Notes: generated from the letters alone by a model not told the origin. A stretch of DNA of 64,000 bases from UBA917 sp964435085 (GCA_964435085.1 CAYSXQ010000002.1:1-64000); one strand, 5' to 3'; counted from the stretch's first letter, positions 49,371 to 59,028 are shown. Program-made: numbers and translations.

Positions 49371-50370
49371 ATAATCTTGGCTTTATTTTATTGGTAAATC
49401 TCAATAATCCCCTCAAGATACCATAAAGTTTATAATACCCTGCCTGCCAAACTAAATCAAATGTACCAAGGTAAGCCAAATTTTGACCAGCAAAGCCATC
49501 TTTGAATTTAGTGACACCGGGCCATTTAAGCTTATCAACGCCGTAGAAGTCATAGATCTTGTAGCCGGCAGCTTGAGCATCGCAAATAGCTTGCCATTGC
49601 AAGAGGTGTGGTGCCATAAGATGACGACCATCGTTACTTGAGGCGCCATGAACGTAAGTAGCGGTACTGGCAAATTCTGAGACTAAGATGCCAGCTAGAA
49701 TTGATTGTTCGTGCCTTGCCAAATACAGCTTCATACCACTAACTTTAAGCATGGCCTGATAATAAGCTTTGCTGTGCAAGCGGAAACCATCTCGAGTACC
49801 AGTAGCTTGGAGCAAGTCCCACCAAGAACTGAAGTCCTCGGCAGTAGCAATAAATACTTCAACGCCTTTTTTTTGAGCAAGACGAATATTATAGCGCGTC
49901 TTAGAATGCATGTTAGCTAGCAAGTCTTTTTCGCTCTGACTAAGATCAAGAATTGAGGTCTGCTCCGGCTCTAAGCTGATAGTTTTGTGAATCTCTTTGG
50001 CCTGAGTTATCTTTTTCCATTCTTCATGGCCGTCTTGACCATCAGTGACAGGCGGTTCAAAACGTAAAAAGGCAATTTTTTCTTGACGAGCAACTTTCTT
50101 TAATTCCTCAGTGAGATAATTCCAGACAATTGAAGATTGAACAACTGGACCTCTTGGAGCGAAATAATAATTAATAGCTAGTGGTAAAGATTTTTTAATC
50201 AAAGTGACTACTCCTAATAATTTATCAGCGTCAAAAATACCGAGACGCTTAATCTCATGCCCTTGAGCCTGTTGAAATTCACCCCAAGACCAAGACTGCA
50301 AAAAATCACCGCCACTTGCGGCCACGAACTCGTCTAAGACTTTTTGATTAGTTATTTCTGTAAGTTTCAT
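49360..50370 (-). CDS. FemAB-type peptidoglycan bridge transferase
   Basis: A 336-residue double-GNAT protein. The FemAB pattern is clear: FLQSWSWGEFQQAQGHEIKR at about 23-42, NYYFAPRGPVVQSSIVW near 75, LDLSQSEKDLLANMHSKTRYNIRLAQKKGV near 140-170 and YFYG-like MAPHLLQWQAICDAQAAGYKIYDFYGVD near 270. These enzymes add amino acids from aminoacyl-tRNA to lipid II to build interpeptide bridges. It precedes the Mur ligase (gap 70 bp including a repeat), suggesting that both modify the same stem peptide. The amino acid used cannot be predicted. Confidence 0.9.
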   Translation of the reverse strand: MKLTEITNQKVLDEFVAASGGDFLQSWSWGEFQQAQGHEIKRLGIFDADKLLGVVTLIKKSLPLAINYYFAPRGPVVQSSIVWNYLTEELKKVARQEKIAFLRFEPPVTDGQDGHEEWKKITQAKEIHKTISLEPEQTSILDLSQSEKDLLANMHSKTRYNIRLAQKKGVEVFIATAEDFSSWWDLLQATGTRDGFRLHSKAYYQAMLKVSGMKLYLARHEQSILAGILVSEFASTATYVHGASSNDGRHLMAPHLLQWQAICDAQAAGYKIYDFYGVDKLKWPGVTKFKDGFAGQNLAYLGTFDLVWQAGYYKLYGILRGLLRFTNKIKPRLSKK

Positions 50371-50381
50371 AGACTAATTTC

Positions 50382-50521
50382 AAATTTTAAATTTAATACC
50401 ACAAGGGCACTCGGAATTTCAAAACAATTTTTAATGTTTAAATGTCTGAATGTTGAATATGGCTTTAAAATTAAAAATTGGATAATTTGAAATTGTTTTT
50501 AAATTTGAAATTTTAAATTAA
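50382..50521. repeat. AAATTTTAAATTT-family repeat (copy 2)
   Basis: A/T-rich element with AAAACAATTTTTAATGTTTA in its first half and TTGAAATTGTTTTTAAATTT in the second, bounded by AAATTTTAAATT on both sides. It fills the gap between ruvA and femX. Confidence 0.65.
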
Positions 50522-51091
50522 TTATTTAGCTAGCAACTTCAAAGCCTCCCTCACCCTATCCCCACTACCACTCACCTCTTTGCCGACCTGATCCAGAGCC
50601 TGCCTAGCGCTAGCCAGCGAATAACCAAGCCCAACTAAGGCGTCGATCTCGTCCGCACTAGCAGCAGAAAGCGAAGAGCCAAAGCTAAGATTTTTGAATT
50701 TTGACTTAAGCTCGACAACAATCTTCTCCGCCATCTTCTTACCGATGCCACTGACTTTAGTTAATAACTCAGGCTCACCCAAGCTAATGGCCTGCCCCAG
50801 ACTGTCGATATCTGTTGAAGACAAGATATTTAAGGCTGACTTAGGACCAATGCCGGAGACGCCCAGTAGCATCTCAAAAAAATCCAAGGTCTCAAGGTCA
50901 GTAAAACCAAAGAGAGCTTGACCATCTTCCTTAACCTGATGATAAAGAAAAAGACGCACTGTGTCACCAATCATTAAGCCAGCAGAAACAAAGCCGGTGA
51001 TAAAAACCTTATAACCAACGCCACTTTCTAAGACAACTATGACGCTGTCGTTTTTTTTGATCAGGATCGTTCCTTGGATGTAGGCGAACAT
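50522..51091 (-). CDS. ruvA: Holliday junction helicase subunit RuvA
   Basis: A 189-residue junction-binding protein that loads RuvB. Domain I is an OB fold starting FAYIQGTILIKKNDSVIVVL. Domain II has the two helix-hairpin-helix motifs (LLGVSGIGPKSALNILS near 77 and LTKVSGIGKKMAEKIVVELK near 110). Domain III at the C-terminus (EIDALVGLGYSLASARQALD) would contact RuvB. All three domains are present. ruvB and ruvC are not in the window. Confidence 0.96.
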   Translation of the reverse strand: MFAYIQGTILIKKNDSVIVVLESGVGYKVFITGFVSAGLMIGDTVRLFLYHQVKEDGQALFGFTDLETLDFFEMLLGVSGIGPKSALNILSSTDIDSLGQAISLGEPELLTKVSGIGKKMAEKIVVELKSKFKNLSFGSSLSAASADEIDALVGLGYSLASARQALDQVGKEVSGSGDRVREALKLLAK

Positions 51092-51097
51092 AAGTTA

Positions 51098-51222
51098 ATT
51101 TAAAATTTCAAATTCAAAATTTAAAAACAATTTTTAATGATTAAATGTTTTAATTTTTAAACCTTTTTGAAATTTGGATTTGTAACATTTGGTATTGTTT
51201 TGAAATTTTAAATTTTAAATTA
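51098..51222. repeat. AAATTTTAAATTT-family repeat (copy 3)
   Basis: It shares the landmarks AAATTTAAAAACAATTTTTA and TTGTTTTGAAATTTTAAATT with copies 1 and 2. It lies between htpX and ruvA and touches the htpX stop codon. Confidence 0.7.
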
Positions 51223-52122
51223 TTTTATTCCCCTTAAGACAGCGACGCGGTCTTTGATTGGTGGATGCGTCATCATCAGTTTAGCCAAGAAACCTGGCTC
51301 GTCGCGATCAGATTTGAAGGGCGAAGAAATATAAAGATGAGCAGTGGCGCGATTAGCCACTTCTAGAGCTTCGTCGTCGGCGCTGATTTTTTCTAGAGCA
51401 CTAGCAAGACCCTCTGGATTACGGGTCAGTAGAGCACCGGAGGCATCGGCTAAGAATTCACGTTTGCGAGAGATGGCAAATTGCATGAGGTAGGCAAAGA
51501 TTGGCGCTAGGATAGAGAGAACGATGGCAACAATCATAATAATTAGACCAAGCTGACCTTTATTATCCTCATCATCGCGACGACTAAAGAAAGCCCAATG
51601 ACGGAACCAATCAGCCAGCAAGACAACTATGCCAACCAAAACAGTGGTAACAGTAGCGAGCAGCATGTCGTTATTGCCGATGTGAGCCAGCTCGTGAGCA
51701 ATAACACCTTCTAATTCAGCTTTGGATAACTTGGAAATCAGACCAGAACTAAGCGCGATGACGGCATGCTCAGGATTTCTACCAGTAGCAAAGGCATTGG
51801 GAGCAGTATCATCAATGATATAAATCTTTGGCACTGGTAAGCCGGCAGTGATGCAGAGATTTTCGACAAGATTGTAGATTTCTCGACCCTGTTCGCGAGT
51901 CACTTCGACAGCACCGCTCATAGCCAGCACCATCTTGTCACTATACCAATAGCTGATAAAAGACCAGATAATACTGCCAGCAACAGCGACATAGAGAATG
52001 AGTGAATTATTCATGGCCTCGCTAAAGATATAGCCAATAATCATGACTAGCACAAAAAAACCACTGAGCAAGAACCAGGTTTTGTGACGATTAGAATCAG
52101 CGTGTGTATAAAGAGTGGGCAT
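51220..52122 (-). CDS. htpX: HtpX-like M48 zinc metalloprotease
   Basis: A 300-residue membrane protease that removes damaged membrane proteins. Four membrane helices flank a cytoplasmic catalytic domain. The zinc motif HExxH is HELAH near residue 142 (VIAHELAHIGNNDMLLATVT), and the third ligand Glu lies in REFLADASGALLTRNPEGLA near 228. It is the last gene of lemA-DUF2207-htpX. LemA and HtpX are common partners across bacteria. The overall length fits HtpX. Confidence 0.93.
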   Translation of the reverse strand: MPTLYTHADSNRHKTWFLLSGFFVLVMIIGYIFSEAMNNSLILYVAVAGSIIWSFISYWYSDKMVLAMSGAVEVTREQGREIYNLVENLCITAGLPVPKIYIIDDTAPNAFATGRNPEHAVIALSSGLISKLSKAELEGVIAHELAHIGNNDMLLATVTTVLVGIVVLLADWFRHWAFFSRRDDEDNKGQLGLIIMIVAIVLSILAPIFAYLMQFAISRKREFLADASGALLTRNPEGLASALEKISADDEALEVANRATAHLYISSPFKSDRDEPGFLAKLMMTHPPIKDRVAVLRGIK

Positions 52123-52142
52123 AAATTTAACTAAGGATTTAA

Positions 52143-52952
52143 TTAAAACTCCGCAGGGCGGCGCCTAGAACTAAGCCAGAATAACAGAACTAGAGTAACG
52201 GCGGTGACTGACAGGGACAACTTGATGTTTCTCAGAAAGAAGCTCTTAGCTAGATCAAGCCAATTAGGCTCCTCGATCAAACCTTTAGGCAAATTAAAAG
52301 TCACACTAGAGCTCTCGCCAACAAATAGTTCAAAGGGATTTTCAAAGACAAAGGAAGCTGTTTCTAATTGATCATCAATCAATTTAGCTCGACACTTAAG
52401 GCTTTTAGTAGGAGGACCATAAAAACATTGCAATTGATCACTATCAACTACCACCTTCTTGGCTAAGTTAATAGTCACCTGACTACGTTTGATTTTGATT
52501 GGCCAACTATTACCTGTAAAAATCCAGTAAAACAAATCCTGATCAAGACCATAATTAATTAGACCACTAGCCAGATAATTGAGGTGGAAAGTTACCAAGC
52601 CAGAGAAAAATCTCTGCTTGTCACTTAACTCGAGACTGAGATGGTCAGCCTCGGTAGAGGCTTTGAAGTTAAGAATCTTGCCCTTAGAGTCAGCAACGCT
52701 AAGCTTATCAATAGTTAGGAAAAAATCATGATCCTGATAAGAATATCGTGTAGGAATAAAAAGATTAACTGTTGCAACCTTAGCGTCTTCAAAATTATAA
52801 ACAATGGTCTCACTGACTTGCAATTGACCATTATTACTAAGATTCGCTACCACCTGTAGATCATCGATTTTGGCAGCAGAAAGCGAGCTTGCCGAAAGCA
52901 AGAAGACTAAAATTAAACTAAGTAAAAATTGTAAGGGCCGATAAACAGCCAT
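52143..52952 (-). CDS. DUF2207 membrane protein (short form)
   Basis: A 269-residue protein. Residues 1-27 form a signal peptide (LQFLLSLILVFLLSASSLSA). The extracytoplasmic DUF2207 domain (about 28-225) has the pattern LQVSETIVYNFEDAKVATVN, LFIPTRYSYQDHDFFLTIDK and LINYGLDQDLFYWIFTGN. One C-terminal membrane helix is at about 245-262, ending in the basic tail SSRRRPAEF. Full-length DUF2207 proteins (about 550-650 residues) have several extra helices and a cytoplasmic tail; this one stops after the first helix. It sits between lemA and htpX, consistent with a role in the same membrane process. Confidence 0.85.
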   Translation of the reverse strand: MAVYRPLQFLLSLILVFLLSASSLSAAKIDDLQVVANLSNNGQLQVSETIVYNFEDAKVATVNLFIPTRYSYQDHDFFLTIDKLSVADSKGKILNFKASTEADHLSLELSDKQRFFSGLVTFHLNYLASGLINYGLDQDLFYWIFTGNSWPIKIKRSQVTINLAKKVVVDSDQLQCFYGPPTKSLKCRAKLIDDQLETASFVFENPFELFVGESSSVTFNLPKGLIEEPNWLDLAKSFFLRNIKLSLSVTAVTLVLLFWLSSRRRPAEF

Positions 52953-52966
52953 ACGAATAGTTTAAA

Positions 52967-53530
52967 CTAAAAAGTAACTTGGACGTTCTCGCGCTCTTCT
53001 TGCTTATCGATTTCAAAAAATTTGTAATCAGCAAAGCCGAGCATCTTACCAAAGAGACTGGTTGGGAAGACCTGCAAAGAAGTGTTGAAGTCACGGACAT
53101 TGCCATTGTAAAAGCGACGAGCGGCTTGCATTTTGTTTTCGGTGTCAGATAGCTCTCTTTGTAATTCTAAGAAGTTTTGATTAGCCTTGAGGTCAGGGTA
53201 GTTTTCGCTCAGAGCAAAGATGCTCTTCAAAGTGCCGGACAAGGTATTCTCAGCAGCTTGTTGCTCAGCAAGATCACCGGACTTTTGAGCAGCCATGGCG
53301 CTGTTACGAGCTTCGACGACTTTGGCTAAAGTCCCCTCTTCGTGAGCGGCGTAGCCTTTGACAGTAGAGACGAGGTTAGGAATCAAATCATAACGACGCT
53401 TAGCTTGAACATCAATGTCACTGAAAGCTTCGTCGACACGGTTTTTGCCGCGGATAAGACCGTTGTACATGCCAATTGCAACTAGAGCCAAGACGATGAC
53501 AATAGCTAATAAAATCCAGATGATAGTCAT
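52967..53530 (-). CDS. lemA: LemA family protein
   Basis: A 187-residue protein with an N-terminal membrane helix (about 3-22, IIWILLAIVIVLALVAIGMY) and a long helical coiled-coil domain. The family signature is complete: YNGLIRGKNRVDEAFSDIDV, KRRYDLIPNLVSTVKGYAAHE, NQNFLELQRELSDTENKMQA and ARRFYNGNVRDFNTSLQVFP. LemA proteins are widespread and poorly understood, and often adjoin HtpX-like proteases and DUF2207 proteins, as here. Confidence 0.95.
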   Translation of the reverse strand: MTIIWILLAIVIVLALVAIGMYNGLIRGKNRVDEAFSDIDVQAKRRYDLIPNLVSTVKGYAAHEEGTLAKVVEARNSAMAAQKSGDLAEQQAAENTLSGTLKSIFALSENYPDLKANQNFLELQRELSDTENKMQAARRFYNGNVRDFNTSLQVFPTSLFGKMLGFADYKFFEIDKQEERENVQVTF

Positions 53531-53558
53531 AGGTTTATTGTTTAGTTAATAAAATATT

Positions 53559-53636
53559 TTAACCGATAATGCCAGTTTTCTTAATTAAAACATAGGCAAC
53601 ACCAACTAAAATTAAAATCACAATAAGATTAAACAT
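53559..53636 (-). CDS. Possible 25-residue single-helix membrane peptide
   Basis: A complete short frame, MFNLIVILILVGVAYVLIKK followed by TGIIG, lies in the 111-bp gap between ileS and lemA. The first 17 residues form a membrane helix and a basic pair follows, so the C-terminus would face the cytoplasm. The ATG is 5 nt after the ileS stop, so translation could be coupled; no good Shine-Dalgarno is seen. Small single-helix peptides can act as regulators of membrane proteases, and htpX is three genes downstream, but this is speculative. Chance occurrence in A/T-rich DNA cannot be excluded. Confidence 0.35.
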   Translation of the reverse strand: MFNLIVILILVGVAYVLIKKTGIIG

Positions 53637-53641
53637 AATTT

Positions 53642-56600
53642 TTACACTTTAATTATTTTTAATTCGATATTTTGATTAGCGATACTGACTTGGGCGGTAG
53701 CAAGAGCTTCTGTATCCAGAGACTGAGAGTGCCAGCTATTACTTATAGTATCTGCTTGCAGCTCAAGAAAAAGAGCTTGATCAATTTTACTAAATAAATC
53801 GCCAGAAGATTGGTAATAGACAGTAATTTGATCACCTATAGTCAATCCAGCTTCTTTGCGCATCGAATTGACAGCTCTTACTAATTCGCGTTTAGCACCT
53901 AACACTTCTAACTGCTCAGTCATAACGGTGTCTAGCTCAACAGCTAGAGCGCCCTCACCGACTTGGCACTTTACTTGTAAGACATTGAGCTCTTCTTGAA
54001 CGAGCAACAAACATTCAGCTGTCAGCGAGCAGTTAAGCACAGTAGCGCTCGCTAGAGGCTGCCTAATCTTAATACCAACTTTGTCGCGAGCAGACAGACC
54101 TAGCTCAACAACTTGGCGAACCAATTCCATGTCACTAAGAGACTGTTCATCGATACTGCCGGCGCTTGGCCAAGCTTGGAGATGGACAGATTGCTGAGAG
54201 TCAACGAAGTTATGACCAGAGAGTTTCTGCCAGAGAGTTTCTGCAAGGAAAGGCGCAAAAGGTGCGAGCACTTTAGCGAGAGTTTTGAGAGCATAGCCAG
54301 TCATAGCAACAGCCTCAGCTCTACCTTCGTCCTTGAAACGATCGCGACTGCGACGGAGATACCAAGTTGAGAAGTCATCAATAAACTTAGTGATTGGACG
54401 GACAGCGCGTGGTAGATCGTAAGCAAGCATCGCCTGCTCTACTTCAGCAAGAAGCTGATTGAGACGAGCAAAGAGCCACTTATCTAAGACATTACTTGTG
54501 ACAGGAGCTTCGTCAGTGATAGGGCCAGCAGCATAAGTCTCGTAGAATTTATAAAGATTCCAGAGTAACATAATATTCTTGCGCAAACTTTCTTCGACGC
54601 CTTTAGCGCTAAAGCTGAGGTTTTCAGCTTGCATCACTGGAGATGATAGAAGATACATACGTAGCGCGTCAGCGCCGTAGTGACCGAGCACTTCATTAGG
54701 ATCAGGATAGTTCTTGAGCTTCTTCGACATCTTCTTGCCGTCTTCAGCAAGGACGATGCCATTAACGATGACGTTTTCGAAGGCGTGCTTGCCAAATAAG
54801 CCGTTGGCAATGATGTGCAGGTAATAAAACCAGGTGCGAGTTTGGTCTTGGCCTTCAGCGATGAATTTAGCTGGGAAATTAGCTTCAAACTTGTCTTTAT
54901 TCTCAAAGGGATAATGAAGCTCTCCATAAGGCATGGAGCCGGATTCGAACCAACAATCTAGTACGTCAGGAATGCGCTTCATTGACGCACTGCAAGAACA
55001 GGCAAACTCGATCGGGTCGAGTGCGTCTTTGTGCAGGTCAGTGATCTTGTGACCGCTCGCCTCTTCAAGCTCAGCAATTGAGCCGAAGACTCGAAGATTA
55101 GGACAAGCAGAACACTTCCAAATCGGCAAGCAAGAAGCCCAGAAACGCTGACGAGAAATGGACCAGTCGCGAGCACCGCTGAGCCACTGACCGAAGCGGC
55201 CTTCCTTGATGTGTTCTGGTGACCAATTGATGTCCTTGGCGGTTTCGAGGGCAGTGGGCTTGATATCAGTCACTTTAACAAACCAAGAGCCGGTGGCGTA
55301 GTTAATCAAAGGCGTATCACAACGCCAACAATGCGGATAGCTATGTTCATATTTAGCTTTAGAGAAAAGTAGATTGTTGTGAGCGAGGTATTTAATGATA
55401 GCAACGTCAGTTGAAGTGTGGTCATCAATGGGCTTGACGGAGAGGCCAGCAAAGTCCCCTGCTTCGACTTTGATGATGCCGTCCATGCCGAGATGCTGAA
55501 TGAAAGGCAGGTCATTGGCTTTGCCGAGATTCAAGTCATCTTCACCGAAGGCAGGAGCAATATGAACAACACCAGTACCGTCTTCAGTAGTAACAAAGTC
55601 AGCTGAATAGACTTGCCAACCGTTATTATGATTCTGCAAAGACTGGTCTTGGGAATAATAANNNNNNNNNNNNNNNNNNNNNNNNNNNNNNNNNNNNNNN
55701 NNNNNNNNNNNNNNNNNNNNNNNNNNNNNNNNNNNNNNNNNNNNNNNNNNNNNNNNNNNNNATAGACTTGCCAACCGTTATTATGATTCTGCAAAGACTG
55801 GTCTTGGGAATAATAACTAAAGAGTGGCTGGTATTTTTTGCCGACTAACTCTGAGCCTTTAAATTCTTTAGTAATGTTAAATTCTTTATCTTTGAAAACG
55901 TCAGCTAGCCTAGATTTAGCTAGGATGTACTTTTTATGATCAATAGTAGGATTTTGTATAACTACTTTCTCGCCGATATTTTTATCAAACGCTTGTAATG
56001 TAACTAAATCTGACGCACTAACTTCAACATAATCAATATCAGCTCCAACTGCCAAAGCGACGTTAGCAATCAAAGTCCAGGGCGTAGTTGTCCAAGCCAA
56101 AACAAAAGTGCCAGGCTCGTCAATTAGTTCAAATTTAGCGATAGCGGAAAGATCTTTGATGTCACGGTAGCCTTCAGAGACCTCTGATTGGCTAAGAGTG
56201 GTTTCACAACGAGGACAGACATACATGGAGCGATAGCCTTCGTAGATCAAGCCTTTATCATAAAGCTTCTTGAAGACCGACCAGACGGATTCCATATAAT
56301 CAAGATCCATGGTGCGATAAGGGTTCTTCATATCCACCCAACGACCGAGACGGTTGATAGTAGTTTGCCAGTCTTCGGCGTATTCTAAGACACGCTCGCG
56401 ACAGGCGGCGTTAAATTTATCGATACCGTAAGCAACGATGTCTTGTTTGGTTTTAAAACCCAGATCCTTCTCGATGATGTTTTCAATCGGTAGGCCGTGA
56501 CAGTCCCAACCCCATTTGCGCTCGACACGATAGCCGCGCATAGTCCAAAATCTTGGCACAACGTCTTTGATGAGGTTCGCGACTAAGTGGCCGTAGTGTG

Positions 56601-56757
56601 GCGTGCCAGTAGCAAAAGGCGGACCATCGTAAAAAACATAGTCCCCACCAGGAGCATCTTTGGTAATTGATTGCTGAAAAATTTGATTAGTAGTCCAAAA
56701 ATTCAAAACTTCTTCTTCCATTGCCGGAAACTGACTTTTAGCTTTAGCTTCTTCCAT
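53642..56757 (-). CDS. ileS: Isoleucyl-tRNA synthetase (interrupted by a scaffold gap)
   Basis: A class Ia synthetase split by 100 N at 55662-55761. The 55 bp on each side of the gap are identical. Removing the N run and one copy (155 bp) rejoins both halves in one frame and gives 986 residues, a normal IleRS length, so the gene is almost certainly intact. HIGH is HYGH near residue 54 (FATGTPHYGHLVANLIKDVV), KMSKS is KMSKK (GKKMSKKLKNYPDPNEVLG), and WCWISRQRFW-like is RDWSISRQRFWASCLPIWK. The Cys pattern CSACPNL belongs to a zinc-binding segment. The C-terminal domain is complete to the stop. Confidence 0.92.
55662..55761. other. Scaffold gap (100 N) with identical 55-bp flanks
   Basis: Exactly 100 N. 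The preceding 55 bp (55607-55661) and following 55 bp (55762-55816) are identical. The pattern equals the gap at 22803-22902 in both N count and overlap length. Confidence 0.9.
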
Positions 56758-56840
56758 ATAGTAGAGTTAAGTATAAAATCCCAAGAGCCTGACTCTAGCT
56801 CTGTATTTTAGGCTAAATAAGCCTAAAAGTCAAAAAGATA

Positions 56841-56869
56841 TTGACAATACTTATATAAACTGTTATAAA
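56841..56869 (+). promoter_or_regulatory. Promoter of the 56920 orphan gene
   Basis: Perfect TTGACA (56841-56846), 17-bp spacer, TATAAA (56864-56869), 50 bp before the ATG. Confidence 0.7.
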
Positions 56870-56919
56870 TGATTAGGTAATTAGGTTCTTTATTTTTTAA
56901 TTTATAGAGGGGGTTAGCC

Positions 56920-57102
56920 ATGATTGGCATCAAGACCGTTAGAATTAAGAAGAAAGTAAGACCAAGTGGTCTGAGAAAAATAAAAAAACAGTTCAATCGC
57001 AGAGCTCGTTATCAAAGAAAGAGAGAAACAGACTACGACAATAGCTATAATCCGAAAATGATTAAACGCAAGCAACACAGAAGTATCAAAAAAATTGCTT
57101 AA
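56920..57102 (+). CDS. Small highly basic orphan protein
   Basis: A 60-residue protein that is more than one third Lys and Arg, with the segment RRARYQRKRETDYDNS in the middle. No zinc ligands or known ribosomal protein pattern is evident, although its size and charge resemble small ribosomal or nucleoid-binding proteins. The expression signals are strong: promoter, GAGGGGG 8 nt before the ATG, and a hairpin after the stop. It is a single-gene unit between ileS and uvrB. Confidence 0.7.
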   Translation: MIGIKTVRIKKKVRPSGLRKIKKQFNRRARYQRKRETDYDNSYNPKMIKRKQHRSIKKIA

Positions 57103-57115
57103 CCGGACCTTTCCT

Positions 57116-57139
57116 AGGGCAGATTATCTGCCCTTTTTT
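57116..57139 (+). terminator. Hairpin terminator
   Basis: The stem AGGGCAGA / TCTGCCCT with a TTA loop and a six-base T-run, 14 bp after the small basic gene. Confidence 0.85.
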
Positions 57140-57170
57140 ATTTCCTCAAGCAGTGCTAAGCTAATATATT

Positions 57171-58997
57171 ATGGACTTTGAATTATTTTCAAAATTTAAA
57201 GCAGCTGGCGACCAACCTCAAGCAATTGAGAAGCTTTGTCGTGGCCTAGCGCGTGGCGACGAAGAACAGACTTTACTTGGCGTGACTGGCTCAGGTAAGA
57301 CTTTTACGATGGCCAATGTCATTGCGAAGGTCAATCGTCCGACACTCATTATCTCACACAACAAAACTCTGGCTGCTCAGCTCTACGGTGAATTCAAAGA
57401 ATTTTTCCCTAATAATGCTGTCCACTACTTCGTCTCTTACTATGACTACTATCAGCCGGAAGCTTATATGCCTCAGACTGATACTTATATTGAAAAAGAA
57501 ACACAGATCAATGAAGAGATTGATCGTTTGCGTCATGCGGCTACACAAGCTTTGATGACTCGTAATGACGTGATTATTATTGCCAGCGTCTCTTGTATTT
57601 ATGGCCTAGGAGAAAAGGTTAACTATGAAAATCAAAGTCTAACTTTTAGAGTTGGCGAACGCATTAAGCGCAATGATATCTTAAGGCAATTAATTAAGAT
57701 TCAATACAGTCGTGATGACGAACAGTTTAAACGCGGACAATTCAGAGTAATTGGCGAAAGACTAGACATTCACCTGACTAGTGGTGAGCAAGTCATTAGA
57801 CTGGAGATGGACGGTGATGAGATTGCCAATATTTATCGCTTTGATGTCAAAGTCGGTAATCAAGCTGTCTGGGCGATGAATATGAAAAATTCCGGAGCTA
57901 TCAAGCTATCACAAACTACTATCTTGCCAGCCAAGCACTTTGTGGCGCCAGAAGCACAGATCGCTTCAGCAATTACTTTGATTGAACTTGAACTTGCTGA
58001 TCGTCTCAAAGAACTATTAGCTGAGGGTAAGTTAGTAGAAGCAGATCGCTTGGAACGCAAGACTAATTATGACCTTGAGATGATTCGGGCAGTTGGTTAT
58101 TGCAATGGTATCGAGAACTATTCTCGATTGATGGCAGGGCGTGCTGCTGGCGAACCACCAGAGACTTTGATTGATTTCTTTCCACCTGATTATCTATTAA
58201 TCGTTGATGAATCACACGTGACCTTACCGCAGATTCGTGGCATGTTTGCTGGTGATCGTAGTCGCAAGCAGACGCTAGTCGATTTCGGTTTTCGCTTGCC
58301 TTCAGCTATTGATAATCGCCCACTGAATTTCAAAGAATTTAAAACTAAAATCAACCAAGCTATTTATGTCAGTGCGACACCAGCGGCTTATGAAATCGAG
58401 CGCTCAAAGCAAGTAGTTAAACAGATTATTCGTCCAACTGGACTTCTTGATCCAATCGTGGAAGTGCGCTCATCGGAGAATCAGATCGAAGACTTGCTCG
58501 CGGAAATTAAGCTAAGAACTGCCAAGAAGCAAAGAACTCTAGCTATTACTCTAACTAAACGCATGGCTGAAGAGCTATCTAACTATCTCTCAGAGATGGG
58601 CATTAAGGTTGCTTACATTCATAGCGAGGTCAAAACCATGCAGCGTGTAGAAATTTTAACTGCGCTCAAAGACGGTGTTTATGACGTGCTAGTAGGCATT
58701 AATTTGCTCAGAGAAGGCATAGACTTGCCAGAAGTGTCTTTGGTTGCTATTTTAAACGCGGACATGTCTGGCTTTCTCAGAACTGAAACCAGTATGATTC
58801 AAACCATTGGTCGCGCGGCGCGGCACGCTGAAGGCAAGGCCATTCTCTATGGCCGCAGAATCAGTCCAGCGATGCGCACAGCGATTAGCATCACCAAGAA
58901 GCGTCGCTTACTGCAAGAGAAATATAATGAAGAACATGGCATTAAGCCAATTTCTATTAAGCCGAAAAATTTAGTTAGTTTAATTGATAATAATTAG
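57171..58997 (+). CDS. uvrB: UvrABC excinuclease subunit UvrB without the UVR domain
   Basis: A 608-residue DNA-damage helicase-like protein. Walker A is [17 protein letters not shown] near residue 36. The beta-hairpin region [25 protein letters not shown] (near 92-116) and the [17 protein letters not shown] motif are intact. The helicase motifs [20 protein letters not shown] and [18 protein letters not shown] are intact. Standard UvrB is about 670 residues and ends in a UVR motif that contacts UvrC. This protein ends soon after [18 protein letters not shown], so the UVR domain is missing. The next frame has its own start and is unrelated, so this is not a frameshift. Confidence 0.95.
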   Translation: MDFELFSKFKAAGDQPQAIEKLCRGLARGDEEQTLLGVTGSGKTFTMANVIAKVNRPTLIISHNKTLAAQLYGEFKEFFPNNAVHYFVSYYDYYQPEAYMPQTDTYIEKETQINEEIDRLRHAATQALMTRNDVIIIASVSCIYGLGEKVNYENQSLTFRVGERIKRNDILRQLIKIQYSRDDEQFKRGQFRVIGERLDIHLTSGEQVIRLEMDGDEIANIYRFDVKVGNQAVWAMNMKNSGAIKLSQTTILPAKHFVAPEAQIASAITLIELELADRLKELLAEGKLVEADRLERKTNYDLEMIRAVGYCNGIENYSRLMAGRAAGEPPETLIDFFPPDYLLIVDESHVTLPQIRGMFAGDRSRKQTLVDFGFRLPSAIDNRPLNFKEFKTKINQAIYVSATPAAYEIERSKQVVKQIIRPTGLLDPIVEVRSSENQIEDLLAEIKLRTAKKQRTLAITLTKRMAEELSNYLSEMGIKVAYIHSEVKTMQRVEILTALKDGVYDVLVGINLLREGIDLPEVSLVAILNADMSGFLRTETSMIQTIGRAARHAEGKAILYGRRISPAMRTAISITKKRRLLQEKYNEEHGIKPISIKPKNLVSLIDNN

Positions 58998-59006
58998 TTC
59001 TTTTAC

Positions 59007-59024
59007 TATCCAGAAAAAGGAGGA
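59007..59024 (+). promoter_or_regulatory. Ribosome-binding site of the 59029 orphan gene
   Basis: AAAGGAGG at about 59017-59024 ends 4-5 nt before the ATG at 59029 and decides this start over the upstream ATG at 58984. A possible -10 (TATCCA, 59007-59012) paired with TTGATA (58984-58989) at 17 bp lies directly before it. Confidence 0.55.
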
Positions 59025-59028
59025 TGCT

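Noticed and set aside
54936..54953. A stretch resembling a tRNA T-arm (GGTTCGAATCC on the minus strand)
   Set aside because: It is in frame inside ileS and encodes a conserved WFESGS-type segment; no acceptor stem or other arms surround it.
55531..55774. ileS as two broken or frameshifted genes
   Set aside because: The break is produced by 100 N plus a 55-bp duplicated overlap; collapsing it restores one frame.
58985..59028. A frameshifted UVR domain downstream of uvrB
   Set aside because: The following frame encodes an unrelated small protein with its own ribosome-binding site; no UVR-like sequence was seen in any frame there.
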